DNA of 64,000 nt, from positions 23,501,919 to 23,565,918 of the forward strand of contig CM055279.1 of the NCBI GenBank assembly GCA_029237695.1, in the 5' to 3' direction. Shown one piece after another: positions 11,704 to 22,832 of the stretch. The position numbers were made by a program, and so were the translations under genes. The notes beneath the pieces were generated by a model. The model ran no database searches. It had not been told where the DNA came from and was given only the letters and a program-made list of their open reading frames with translations. This DNA is from Conchocele bisecta (lineage: Eukaryota > Mollusca > Bivalvia > Lucinida > Thyasiridae). How positions within the stretch are numbered: position 1 is the first letter of the stretch; every line of letters begins with the position of its first letter.

Positions 11704-12975
11704 CTGCAACAGTAACATGGCCCCAATTATACCCATTGTCATATCGCCCACCACGCTGCCCCGCAATCCCATGCTCAGTCCTGCAACAGTAACATGACCC
11801 AAATTATATTCAATGTCATATCGCCCACCACGCTGCCCCACAGCCCCACAGCCCCATGCTCAGTCCTGCAACAGTAACATGACCCAAATTATATTCAATG
11901 TCATATCGCCAACCACGCTGCCCCACAGTCCCATGCTCAGTCCTGCAACAGTAACATGGCCCCAATTACATCCATTGTCATATCGCCCATCACGCTGCAC
12001 CACAGCCCCATGCTCAGTCCTGCAACAGTAACATGGCCCCAATTATACCCATTGTCATATCGCCCACCACGCTGCCCCACAGCCCCATGCTCAGTCATGC
12101 AACAGTAACATGGCCACAATTATACCCATTGTCATAACGCCCATCACGCTGCCCCGCAGCCCCATGCTCAGTCCTGCAACAGTAACATGGCCCCAATTAT
12201 ACGCATTGTCATAACGCCCATCACGCTGCCCCACAGCCCCATGCTCAGTCCTGCAACAGTAACATGGCCCCAATTATACCCATTGTCATATCGCCCATCA
12301 CGCTGCCCCACAGCCCCATGCTCAGTCCTGCAACAGTAACATGGCCCCAATTATACCCATTGTCATATCGCCCATCACGCTGCCCCACAGTCCCATGCTC
12401 AGTCATGCAACAGTAACATGGCCCCAATTATATCCATTGTCATAACGCCCATCACGCTGCCCCACAGCCCTATGCTCAGTCCTGCAACAGTAACATGGCC
12501 ACAATTATACCCATTGTCATATCGCACACCACGCTGCCCCACAGCCCCATGCTCAGTCATGCAACAGTAACATGGCAACAATTATACCCATTGTCATATC
12601 GCCCATCACGCTGCCCCACAGCCCCATGCTCAGTCCTGCAACAGTAACATGGCCCCAATTATACCGATTGTCATATCGCCCACCACGCTGCCCCACAGCC
12701 CCATGCTCAGTCATGCAACAGTAACATGGCCCCAATTATACCCATTGTCATATCGCCCATCACGCTGCCCCACAGTCCCATGCTCAGTCATGAAACTGTA
12801 ACATGGCCCCAATTATACCCATTGTCATATCGCCCATCACGCTGCCCCACAGTCCCATGCTCAGTCCTGCAACAGTAACATGGTCCCAATTATACACATT
12901 GTCATATCGCCCACCACGCTGCCCCACAGCCCCATGCTCAGTCATGCAACAGTAACATGGCCCCAATTATACCCA
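11704..12975 (-). repeat. 77-bp minisatellite copying an intron-exon junction (~16 units)
   Basis: The units are 77 bp, shown by homologous words recurring at exact 77-base steps (e.g. 12091, 12168, 12245). On the minus strand each unit contains TTACTGTTGCAG followed by GACTGAGCATGGGGCTG, the acceptor and first bases of the exon at 11573-11703, and then ~45 bp of diverged sequence. Because 77 is not a multiple of three, the frame shifts with each unit, so the ~60-codon frames here are artefacts. Unit-to-unit identity is high, so expansion is recent. Confidence 0.9.
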
Positions 12976-13216
12976 TAATTATATCCAACGTCCCACTTTT
13001 TGAACCGATATATCTCTTGATATGTTTATGTTACACATTCTGTGAATGTACATGCGAGACACTGGTCATTTTGTGAATACACCCGTGTTAAGTTTCCACC
13101 AAATACACGAGGTTCAAAACGGTCACCAACCGGAACGTTTATTTCCACTTATTGCACGTGCGCGCTATACCTGTACTCGATAAATTAATTCAGTCAACGT
13201 CGTACGATACTTGCGA
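12976..13216. other. Unassigned intron sequence
   Basis: No gene or recognised repeat between the minisatellite and the second Tc1-type element. Confidence 0.4.
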
Positions 13217-14376
13217 CACAGGCTAATCCGAAAATTGAAAAATGTTTTACTTTTTCATTGTTTTTATCATGCCACGCTTGTCTAAAGTTGAAATAAATCA
13301 GGCAATTGGAATGCTGGACGCGGGAATGACGGCCAGTGCCGTGGCCCGCAGGTTCGGCTGCTGTCGGAAGACCATACAGAGGCTTGTGACCCGGTATCAA
13401 CAGGCTGGGACTGTTGAAGATCGTCCCCAACCCGGTCACCCACGTGCCACCACCGCCAGGACTGACCGCTACATCACATTAACCCACTTATGTCAGCGTC
13501 GTTTGCCAGCCACCTTAACGGCTAGGAGATACGGTGTGTCAGCACAGACCATCCGTAGGCGCTTGCGATGCAACGCGCTGCCAATCAGAGCCTGACGCCC
13601 ATATACCGGTCAAATAATGACGCGACGTCACCGTGGTGCTAGGTTATTGTGGTCGCGACGTCATTTGAATTGGCGGCGGGCTAAGTGGAACCGAGTTCTC
13701 TTTACTGACGAATCTCGGTTCACACTCAGCCATGCAGATGGTAGGCTACGCGTATACAGACGCAAAAACGAGAGATTCGCCGATTGCTGTGTGGTGAAGA
13801 GGGACAGGTTCGGGGGAGGGAGTGTAATGGTGTGGGGTGGGATCATGGTGAACCGTACGACTGAGCTCGTGGTCATACAGGGCAATCTCAATGCACAGCG
13901 CTATATTGCTGAGGTGCTAACTCCTCATGCAATGCCTTTCATTAGCCACCACGGCCCTGGTATAACATTGCAGCAAGGCAATGCCCGCCCGCACACCGCC
14001 AGAATCACAACTCCATATCAGACTCGTAACAACATCGACGTCCTTTCATGGCCTGCGGTTTCCCCTGATCTCAACCCAATCGAGCACGTCTGGGATGAGG
14101 TGGGTCGTAAGGCGAGGGTTAACCACCAAATTGACAACATTCGAGATCTGACACGGGCTTTACAACAAGAATGGAGGAATTTGCATAGCCCTAGCCCACT
14201 AATTCTGCGTTACGTCACGTCCATGCGCCGTAGAAGTATGGCGTGTATTCATGCAAATGGTGGCCACACACGATATTACTCATACAGAATACAGTGGAAG
14301 TTTTTTTAGAGAGAAATCATCAAGCCCTAAACATTTTTAAAAAAAATAAAAAAATCAGATTTTTTATTTTAACCCC
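13217..14376 (+). mobile_element. Tc1-type DNA transposon, copy B (decayed)
   Basis: Same family as copy A, opposite strand. The left end near AGGCTAATCCGAAAATTG and the right end near TTTTATTTTAACCCCT parallel the ends of copy A. Exact termini and TA flanks are less clear than for copy A. Confidence 0.55.
13269..14309 (+). pseudogene. Tc1-type transposase pseudogene, copy B (catalytic Asp lost)
   Basis: Translation from ATG 13269 (MPRLSKVEINQAIG) runs through the helix-turn-helix (RRFGCCRKTIQRL), a second DNA-binding unit (RRYGVSAQTI) and the catalytic domain (FTDESRF, then NPIEHVWDE). One in-frame TGA at 13593-13595 interrupts it after RCNALPIRA, with no frameshift. The second catalytic Asp has become Gly: copy A has HDNARPH, this copy has QGNARPH. 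It cannot make an active enzyme even with read-through. Confidence 0.88.
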
Positions 14377-14469
14377 TCCCGAATTCGCCGTGATGTCACT
14401 CGAAATCTTTTCATCGCAACAAAATTTTGTCAACTGATATGGATTCACAAGTGATTAAACTTCATTTTC

Positions 14470-15420
14470 TGTACAGGTTTTAGTACCACCATCCTTATAG
14501 ATTTCCAGCAATCTTTCCCTGAATATGGTGGGACGTTTCTTCTGTTGCTCAGTATATGATGAATAAGAAACTTGTAAAAACTTTTTGTAGTGTTTCCGCA
14601 ACATTGTTAAGGTCAAAAAGGTCAAAGTCAAGGTCGTGTTAATGTGGGCATAAGTGTGTTTCAAATGCTCAAATAATATTAGTTACATGATGATGAAACA
14701 TTGTGAAGGTCAAAAATGTCAAGGTCGTATTGATGGTGGCGTAAGTGTGTTCCAGATGCTCACATGTATGAAGTGTCCAAATATTGAAGCAATACATTAA
14801 GTAATATTAAATGTATATTAAGATGAAGAAATTTGTACAAACAAAGTGTTTCTGCAACAATATTAAAGTTATATGATGAATAAGAAACTTGTACAATTTT
14901 TGTATGTACACAAATGGCTAAGTGTTTCCAAAAAGGGCAAAAAGGTCAAGGTAATGTTCATGGGGGGGGGGGGGGGAGGGGGCATAAGTGTGTTCCAAAT
15001 GGTTACATGTGTCAATTGTCCACATATTGAAGCAATCTATCAAGTAATATTAAAGTTATATGATTATGAAAAAACTTGCACAAACATTTTGACATAAAAA
15101 ATGATATATGATTATGAGACATAACAAATGGCTAAGTATTTCCACAACTAAGTCAAAAAGGTCATGGTCATGTTAATAGGGGCATAGGTGTGTTCCAAAT
15201 GCTCACATGTAATAAGTGTTCACATATTGAAGCAATCCGTAAAGAAATATCAAAGTTATATCATGATGAAGAACATTTTTTACATTTGTCGACGCGGACG
15301 GCGACAATGGAAAAAGCGGAGACTATCGTCCTGCCTTCTGCTAAAGAAGGCGCAACAAAAATGGGCCATGATGTGATAATATTGCAATCAGTGAAAACCA
15401 AAATCAGCCTGTGCATCCGT
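14470..15420. repeat. GGTCAAGGTCA-type tandem array, third block
   Basis: Units with AAAAAGGTCAAGGTCATGTT, GTGTGTTCCAAATG and ATTGAAGCAATC. It includes a G-run (14964-14981) that could form a quadruplex. It ends with a GACGCGGACGGCGACAATGG tail like the one ending the first two blocks near 4190 and 6190. The small frames here have no support. Confidence 0.6.
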
Positions 15421-15730
15421 TAAGCAAATGCCGTCCGTGGCAGTTTTATTGAAATAACGTAATTATTTGACGGATTTTCTTGAAATAAAAAGGAGGCTCA
15501 TTTCTAAAAAACTGTTTTGGATAGTATTATGAAAAAATAAATTCAGTTGGTCGTGTTTTTATGGCAATAAACCTTGGGTAGCATTCCACGAAACAGACAG
15601 TAGTGAACAAAACGATGTACTGCAGGCTGCATCAGTGTGCGGGAGGCGAAATAACATAAGAAATCAAATGAGCAAGGTTTTGTCAGATCGCAGTCCAACT
15701 GTTGGTCACTGTCAAGGTTAGGTAACTTAC

Positions 15731-15863
15731 GAGGCTTGCTGGCAGTAATGGCGTATATAAACCAGCTGTTGGCTACAGCCAGGATAAGAGTGCCGGCGAG
15801 TATGAGGTGGCGATCTTGTACACGTTTACTCAGCCATCGCACCAGCAGGAACACAAATATCAT
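15731..15863 (-). CDS. MFSD8: Internal exon, MFSD8/CLN7-like transporter
   Basis: Acceptor TTCACAG, then 44 codons beginning MIFVFLLVRWLSKRVQDRHL and continuing ILAGTLILAVANSWFIYAI, then donor C|GTAAGT. Two hydrophobic segments are separated by the basic loop RWLSKRVQDR, matching the L(L)SKK(I/V)GER loop of MFSD8. It enters in phase 0 and leaves in phase 1. The frame stays open past the donor to 15543 (another 62 codons, with several Cys and TLMQPAVHRFV), so a longer exon is possible. One or more exons between this and 11703 seem to be missing or unrecognised. Confidence 0.6.
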
Positions 15864-15949
15864 CTGTGAATAAAAACAGGTGGGATTTCAATGGCCTCAG
15901 GACATTTTTGGTCAGTGTAAATCATCACCATGATGAGTACCCATATACT

Positions 15950-16300
15950 TATAGATTGTTGTGAAAGTCAAGGTCATACTAAGGGCAGAATAGATGTATG
16001 GCATTTATTCACTAGTATGATGTATTGAAATATTGAAGAAATCCATCAAGGGATATAGAAGTTATGACAGAATTGCAAAACTGGCGAATTTCTTAATGTG
16101 TGAAAAAATTGTGAAGGTCAAAATGTCATATTAAGGGCAGCATGGACGTGTGGACATGTATGATGTATTGACATATTGAAGTAATCTATCAAGGGATATA
16201 GAAGTTATAATAGACTTACGACACTCGGACAAACTTATTGATGTGAGAAAAAGTACAAAGTTGTGAAGCACAAAAGGTCAAGGTCATATTAAAGGTACAT
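15950..16300. repeat. Diverged GGTCA-type units
   Basis: Two to three units with GTGAAGGTCAAAATGTCATA, TGATGTATTGACATATTGAA and CAAGGGATATAGAAGTTAT. More diverged than the other blocks. No gene. Confidence 0.5.
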
Positions 16301-16329
16301 GCCCACTCCGTAGGCACAAAATGTTCTTT

Positions 16330-16870
16330 AAATCAGAGACATCAGCTGGGAAATCTTCTGGCAAAATAAACATTCAATCACCATTACCCCACGTATTGAT
16401 TGGCATTATTATACATTTTATCATGTTTATATCAACTAAATTTTCACACTGATATCAGGGGCGATAATCGCGTTTCCTTAAAATGTTAACGGACATTACT
16501 ATTTATTCTCTGTATTTATTTTTCGATGTGCAATAATCATACTTTATAATCTGTCGATAATATTATTTTTTCAAGTGACGCATTTGTAATAGTATAAATA
16601 ACTAAAAAATAGCATGCCTCATTTGCATATTAAAATAGACTGACACCACCGTAGTAAAATAAATAATATTAAATGATTATATAAATTCTAATGAAATGCC
16701 AAGACATGTTTTCATTTTGAAGCAAACTATTGAATAATTGTTGTCTGTTGATGTGTAAACAGTAGTGTGATTTTATTTTACCCAATTAAAATGTTCAAAT
16801 ACCCAATTGCTTCAGAAATGATGGAGTGAAAATACTCAATTACTAATTCCTTATCTGGAGCCCTGATTGT
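16330..16870. repeat. Dispersed repeat fragments also found at 42.0-42.4 and 45.0 kb
   Basis: AAAATAAACATTCAATCACC..(16364-16425) is the complement of 44960-45030. The stretch from GCCAAGACATGTTTTC to CTTATCTGGAGCCCTGA (16697-16866) recurs in the same orientation at 42196-42366. Non-coding dispersed repeats. Confidence 0.55.
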
Positions 16871-16928
16871 ATAATGGCGAGGCCAGGCTGCTAGGGATTG
16901 CGACATAGTTGTGAGAGCCACATCTCAC

Positions 16929-17012
16929 CTCTACGCCGGCGACACAGTAGAATATGCTGTTTTCCAGCTCCCCCCAATCCAGTAGACTGTCCGACAGGGG
17001 CGTCACCATCGT
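16929..17012 (-). CDS. MFSD8: Internal exon, MFSD8/CLN7-like transporter
   Basis: An 84-nt exon with acceptor CTACTACAG and donor GAG|GTGAGAT. It encodes TMVTPLSDSLLDWGELENSI and FYCVAGVE in 28 complete codons. The (E)T(M/I)(V/I)TPL motif at the start of a helix pair is highly characteristic of MFSD8. Phase 0 on both sides joins cleanly to 42457-42530 upstream and 15731-15863 downstream. The intron upstream (17013-42456) holds the Polinton. Confidence 0.65.
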
Positions 17013-17089
17013 CTGTAGTAGCAAATATGTGTCATTTCAAAACATATGTGGTGATGAATGGATAAATAGGACTTATAGGAGCATTTGTG

Positions 17090-17284
17090 TTTGTTTGTTT
17101 GTGTTTAACAGCCTATCAACAGCTAAGGTCACTTAAGGCCGGGTCAATGGGTTTAGTACTAAATCCCGGTATACTACCTGTACAAATAGGGGGAAAATCC
17201 CAAAATCAGAACTGAATATTTACAATAAATTATATATTCAGGCCTGAATCAGAATAATCCTTATCTAATGCCAGGTCCTCGCCA
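17090..17284. repeat. SINE-like bivalve repeat, truncated copy
   Basis: Starts TTTGTTTGTGTTTAACAGCC and runs through AAGGCCGGGTCAATGGGTTT to GCCAGGTCCTCGCCACACCA, where a different element begins. Confidence 0.6.
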
Positions 17285-18014
17285 CACCAGTAGCCTATTT
17301 CATCAACATTGCAAAGTATACTTTAGTAGCAAAGTATACTTTGAGGGAGAAGTTTTCAATTTTATGATAAATTTATTAATTTTTATTGATAATGTTTGGT
17401 AATAATCTGACTACTGGATTAAATGATATGCGGAATTTGGACGACACACGTACGTCCAAAATTGTTGATGACCATGCTGGAATTGTGACCGCTATGACTA
17501 ATTTTCCACGATAGTGGGCGAGACATATCCACCTTTGAATACATATGGGGTATTTGATTCACATACTAGTATGCGACATACCAGAACATAAATGAACATC
17601 TTGGGTTTGTGAGCAATGTAGTTCCCGATCATCTAACACACGTGATATGAATCTTCAAAGTAACAGCATTATGGCATGGTTTCATAATCTGAATCGTGAA
17701 TATGCAGATGCGGTGACTGATCAGTAGCCTATTTCACCAACATCGCAAAGTCTGTTTTCTGGCAAAGTACCACTGCATATATTTGATGATTGAAAGTATG
17801 CAGGATTATTATACTGAATTTATTACATTATCACAGCCAATTCGGCTGTGATAATGTAATAAATTCAATATAATAATGCTGCATACTTTTAATCATGAAA
17901 TATATGCATTTGTTAGTTCTATATGAAATAATGCATTTCAGGAAAAATAAATAATTACTCCCTCAAAGTTTGCTAGTAAAGTATACTTTGCAATGTTGAT
18001 GAAATAGGCTACAT
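17284..18014. mobile_element. Miniature element with GTAGCCTATTTCA ends, composite copy
   Basis: Ends read GTAGCCTATTTCATCAACAT..GCAAAGTATACTTT and the complement ..AAAGTATACTTTGCAATGTTGATGAAATAGGCTAC. A second end of the same type lies inside (about 17725). The core hairpin TTTATTACATTATCACAGCC/GGCTGTGATAATGTAATAAA is at 17818-17864. Relatives: 42890-43140 and 62880-63190. The stretch 17400-17725 is present in inverted orientation at 43137-43470. Confidence 0.65.
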
Positions 18015-18099
18015 AATCACTTGGGCCCCTCCCAAAAGCAGTAGGATCAGTTTTGTTCAGTCAATTCGGCTGTGATAATGTAATAAATTCAATATAATA

Positions 18100-18538
18100 T
18101 GTATTGGTGTTTAACGGCCTATCAACAGCTAAGGTCATGTAAGGCCGGGCAAACGGGTTCAATCCCGTTTTACCCTGCTGCATTGGGGGGAAAATCCCAA
18201 AATCAGAACGGAATATTTACATCGAGAAACATATATTCAGCCCTGAAATTAGAATAACCTGACCTGGTGCCAGGTCCATACCACACCAAGTCACTTGGCC
18301 CCTTCCCCTAGAATAGGATTACGAATAATCGCAATACTCACATAAGGGGTATAACCAGATTCAACTGTCACATACAAAATGCCAAAGACGTATGTGAGGA
18401 CCAAACCAAGTCTCCAGTCGGAATTCCAGTAAGGATGAACCCCGATCGTTAAATTACCCATCGCATGCTCCCACCTACCACCCACCAGTATGATCAGTAA
18501 TAATCTGAATACTTTTATAATGGGCAATAACCCAATTC
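18100..18538. repeat. SINE-like bivalve repeat, 5' part, split by a 3.1-kb insertion
   Basis: Begins with GTGTTTAACGGCCTATCAAC and runs to GGGCAATAACCCAATTC, where the CAGGCTGTCC element is inserted. It resumes at 21620 with CAATTCAACTCCCAGG and continues to about 21740. Confidence 0.65.
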
Positions 18539-21500
18539 CAGGCTGTCCATTCACTTTCGGTTCCAAATATACAGGAATATAGGGATTTTTTTCCAAAAAT
18601 ATAGGGATAAATATAGTGATTTTTGACAAAAAAATAGGGATTTATTGGGACAAAACTCAATATTTTCCAATTTTACGGCATGTATGTGTGTACGTAAAGG
18701 ATGTTTTCGAGTTAAAACATCATCTCAATCAGCTACCGGTAAACTAAGGATGGCAAATGTTTTAAATGTTTGCAGAAAATACAGAATTACACATCTTACA
18801 ATGAGATAAACAAGAGTTGTCAGAAGACAACGAAGCTCGCCTGTTGGCAGCCTTCATTCAAACTTGTCACAGTTGTATAAAAAACATGAATATTATATAA
18901 CTTGACCTTGGGATAAGGGGTGTGCGGTGGACCTTGACATTGAGGTCAGAGGTGGAAGGTGGGTCGTGGATTTGATATAGCATGATATAGCATATTAATA
19001 TGAATGCATGTATGAAATATCAATGCGCTCCCTGAAAAGAGAAGGAAAACAAGATTTAACCCAGGGTTAAGTTTATGAACACACTAATTTGGTGATTTTC
19101 TATAGCATGATAGCTATTCACATGAGGAATGCATGTAAACATGTGCTAAGTTTGTGACCTTGGCCTTAGCGAAAGGGGTGGGGGGGGTGTGTCATGGATT
19201 TTCTGTAGCACAATAGAGTATCATCAGATGAATGCATGTATGAAATATGAAGGTGTTCCCTGTAAAGAAACAGGAGTTATAAAAAGACATTTACTCCAAC
19301 GTTAAGTTTATGATGTTGATCTTGGGGAAAGGGGTGGGGTGGGTCATTGATTTGCTGTAGCACAATAGAGGATCATCAGATGAATGCATGTATGAAATAA
19401 CAAAGCGTTCAAAGTGTAAAGAAACGGACGTTACACAACATTTACCCCAATGAAAAGTTTATGAACATGCTAAGTTTGTGACCTTGACCTTGGGGTAAGG
19501 GTTAGGTGGTGTGTTGTGTATTTGCTACAGCATGATAGAGGGTCATCTGAGGAATGTATGTATGAAATATCAAGGCGATCCATCAAAGGAAACAGTTGTT
19601 ATCAGACATTTACCCCAACATTAACATGATTAAGTTTATGAATGTGTCAAGTTTGTGACCTTGACCTTGGGGTAAGGGGTGGGCGGTGGGTCATGGAATT
19701 GCTATAGCACGATAGAGTACCATCAGATGAATGCATGTATGAAATATCAAGGCATTCCATGAAAGGAAACATATGTTATAAGACATTTACCCCAACGTTA
19801 AGTTTATGAATGTGCCAAGTTTGTGACCTTGACCTTGCGGGAAAGGGGTGGGGGTTGATCATGGATTTGCTATAGCACGATAGAGTATCATCAGATGAAT
19901 GTATGTATGAAATTCAAGGTGTTCAAAGTGTAAATAAACAGAAGTTACACAACATTTACCCCAACGTTAAGTTTATGAACATGCTAAGTTTGTGACCTTG
20001 ACTTTTGGGTAAGGGTTGGGTGGTGGGTTGTGGATTTGCTACAGCATGACAGAGGGTCATCTGAGGAATGTATGAAATAGCAAGGCGTTCCATGAAAGGA
20101 AACAGACATTTACCCCAACATTAAGTTTATGAATGTACTAAGTTTGTGACCCTGACCTTGGGGTAAGGGATGGGCGGTGCGTCATGGATTTGCTATAGCA
20201 CGATAGAGTATCATCAGATGAATGCATGTATGAAATATGAAGGCGTTCCCTCCCTGTAAATAAACAGAAGTTACACAACATTTACCCCAACGTTAAGTTT
20301 ATGAACATGCTAAGTTTGTGACCGTGACCTTGGGGTAACGATTGGGTGGGCGGTGGGTCATGGATTTGATATAGCACGATAGAGTGTCATCAGATGAATG
20401 CATGTATGAAATATCAAGGCGTTCCATGGAAGGAAACAGATGTTATAAGACATTTACCCCAACGTTAAGTTTATGAATGTGCTAAGTTTGTGACCTTGAC
20501 CTTGGGGTAAGGGCTGGGTGGTGGGTCATGGATTTGCCACAGCATGATAGAGTGTCATCTGAGGAATACATGTATGAAATAACAAGGTGTTCCATGAAAG
20601 GAAACAGAAGTTATCAGACATTTACCCAACGTTAAGTTTATGAATGTGCCAAGTTTGTGACCTTGACCTTGGGGTAAGGGCTGGGTGGTGGGTCATGGAT
20701 TTGCTACAGCATGCTAGAGGGTCATCTGAGGAATGCATGTATGAAATAACAAGGTGTTCCATGAAAGGAAACAGAAGTTATAAGACATTTACCCAACGTT
20801 AAGTTTATGAATGTGCCAAGTTTGTGACCTTGACCTTGGGGTAAGGGCTGGGTGGTGGGTTATGGATTTGCTACAGCATGATAGAGGGTCATCTGAGGAA
20901 TGCATGTATGAAATAACAAGGTGTTCCATGAAAGGAAACAGAGGTTATCAGATATTTACCCAACGTTAAGTTTATGAATGTGCCAAGTTTGTGACCTTGA
21001 CCTTGGGGTAAGGGCTGGGTGGTGGGTCATGGATTTGCTACAGCATCATAGAGGGTCATCTGAGGAATGCATGTATGAAATAACAAGATGTTGCATGAAA
21101 GGAAACAGAAGTTATAAGACATTTACCCAATGTTAAGTTTATGAACGTGCCAAGTTTGTGACCTTGACCTTGGGGTAAGGGCTAGGTGGTGGGTCATGGA
21201 TTTGCTACAGCATGATAGAGGGTCATCTGAGGAATGCATGTATGAAATAACGAGGTGTTCCATGAAAGGAAACAGAAGTTATAAGGCATTTACCCAACGT
21301 TAAGTTTGTGGACGACGCTGACGCCGACACCGACGCCGACGACGCCGGGGGTATGCCATAAGCTCTTCTGCACTTTGTGCAGGCGAGCTAAAAATGATCC
21401 AAACAAAGAAAACTGGTAAATACGATCATAATTTAGTAAAATGCATCTCTAACCTTGCACTGTGTTTAGAATAAACCAGTAAGTTGAATATCAGACTTGA

Positions 21501-21619
21501 TTTTGAGCATTTTACAAAAATTAGTTACTGATTTTTGAAAAATATAGGGATTTATCGGGATTTTGGGAAAATATAAGGATTGCCAAATTTATATGAATTT
21601 ATAGATAATGGACAGCCTG
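18539..21619. mobile_element. 3.08-kb non-autonomous DNA element (CAGGCTGTCCATT termini, 6-bp target duplication)
   Basis: Termini are exact inverted repeats of at least 13 bp (CAGGCTGTCCATT / AATGGACAGCCTG). They are flanked by CAATTC on both sides (18533-18538 and 21620-21625). The interrupted SINE-like repeat confirms the insertion, because its two halves join across the duplication. Both inner flanks contain repeated ATATAGGGATTT words. Most of the interior is a ~165-bp tandem array. No transposase is encoded, so it must have been moved by a relative. Superfamily not assigned. Confidence 0.75.
18880..21305. repeat. ~165-bp tandem array (about 14 units)
   Basis: Each unit carries ATTTACCCCAACGTTAAG, TTTGTGACCTTGACCTTGGG, GTAAGGGCTGGGTGGTGGGT, a CATGATAGAGGGTCATC word and GAATGCATGTATGAAAT. 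Units from about 20440 onward are nearly identical; earlier ones are more diverged. The array is bordered by CGAAGCTCGCCTG-like sequence at 18830 and a GACGCCGACACCGACGCCG run with GTGCAGGCGAGC at 21305-21395. No coding capacity. Confidence 0.8.
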
Positions 21620-21940
21620 CAATTCAACTCCCAGGTAACAAAAGAGCCAAAGATAAAAGCGTACCTGAGGGCCAAACCAGGCAAATTGTGATTCCCTATC
21701 GTTAATTTACGCCATCGCGTTCGCCCGACCAACCACCCACCAGCCAGTGTTTTACAAAACGATCCCTTTCCTGATATATGAAGAAGTCGGAAAATGAATG
21801 TGCAAGACTCCATGACATGTTAAAGGTAAAATTCCACTGTCAAGTGGCATTGAATGTGTAGGCAGATGCATGTCAATCATTAACTTGATGTAACAAAATT
21901 AAAAACATGAAAGTAGATCAGAGCTAGAAAGATGGTCATA

Positions 21941-22167
21941 CAGTGAAACCTCTCTAATCCGGACACCCTGGGAGGTCCCCAGGGTGTCCAGTTTAGAGTG
22001 GTTTCACTGTAAATCAGGCATTAGATCATTCTGAGCAATAGATGTGTGCTATGCGATCAAGAACAGACATTATCCCCCACCCCCCCCCCTGAGATAAATG
22101 ACCAAGAAACTCATCAAAAATAAAATCACAGATGTTTTCTTGTGTTCGGTTTAGAGAGGTTCCACTG
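21941..22167. mobile_element. Miniature element with CAGTGAAACCTCTCTAA termini (pogo/Tigger-like ends)
   Basis: The left end CAGTGAAACCTCTCTAATCC and the right end CGGTTTAGAGAGGTTCCACTG are inverted repeats. Each is flanked by TA (21939-21940 and 22168-22169). An inner hairpin (GGACACCCTGGG/CCCAGGGTGTCC) follows the left end. Such ends are known from pogo/Tigger-type elements. A shorter relative is at 62376-62447. It lies just outside the left edge of the Polinton. Confidence 0.65.
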
Positions 22168-22430
22168 TATAATACAGGTTTAATAATATCGCACTGTTTC
22201 TAGATTTATTATATAAATAGTGCCTTTGTTGAAGGGGATAGTAGTATAAAGGGAGTCAAAATAATACCACCTTAGGTGGTATAATATTCAACCCTCTATA
22301 ATACCCCCACCACCCCTGAAAAATTCAAAAATTGGTTAACGAGAAAATTGTATCCGACAGCAAATTTATGAATTTTGTAGAAAATAATTAATTTCATAGA
22401 AATTATATAATTTTCTTAAAATTATTAATT

Positions 22431-22727
22431 TCAATGTGCCGCGCGTGATAGTTTATATTCCAACACCCCATTTTCCTCCTCCAATATAGCTAATTTATTT
22501 CGCAGATCAGCAACTAATTCTACCAGTTCTAGTCTACCCCGTTCACCTTTAGCCACAGGGCAGCGTAGTTGTTTATGTCTACAAAGAGTTTGGGCACTAA
22601 CGAATTTACAAGGGCATCTGGGGCATTGAAATTGTGGGGCGACACAAGGAAATTTTCTACGTCTCGATAGATGCCTTCGTAGATAGTCTTTACGCGTAAA
22701 CGTATTACAACAAGTCACACACTCCAT
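22431..22727 (-). CDS. Small two-finger C2H2 zinc-finger protein with leucine-rich coil
   Basis: 98 residues, intact. Finger 1 (residues about 3-20) has C-x2-C, then F, L and H; finger 2 (about 34-56) has CPRCPCKF..L..H and a final Cys. Residues 66-95 are leucine-rich and charged (LELVELVADLRNKLAILEEE), a likely dimerising coil. It reads divergently from the polymerase across a 105-bp gap holding a 17-bp inverted repeat, so a role as a regulator of the divergent promoter is a reasonable inference. AT-rich codon use matches the polymerase. Confidence 0.65.
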   Translation of the reverse strand: MECVTCCNTFTRKDYLRRHLSRRRKFPCVAPQFQCPRCPCKFVSAQTLCRHKQLRCPVAKGERGRLELVELVADLRNKLAILEEENGVLEYKLSRAAH

Positions 22728-22832
22728 TATATATGTATATGTATATGTTCAATTGGATGTGAAAAAAACATGATGTAAATTTATCACATCCAATTGAACA
22801 GATAAATTTCATAGGTTATATATACAGAAAAT
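22728..22832. promoter_or_regulatory. Divergent promoter region with 17-bp inverted repeat
   Basis: Between the start codons of the zinc-finger gene and the polymerase. TGTTCAATTGGATGTGA (22746-22762) and its exact complement (22784-22800) are separated by 21 bp. TATA-like tracts lie on each side (TATATATGTATATG near 22730, GGTTATATATACAG near 22815), suitably placed for transcription outward in both directions. The palindrome could be an operator for a dimeric DNA-binding protein. Confidence 0.5.

Noticed and set aside
11517..12966. A series of ~60-codon minus-strand frames that look like a repeated membrane protein
   Set aside because: They are frame-shifted translations of the 77-bp minisatellite; only the segment 11573-11703 has exon borders and family similarity.
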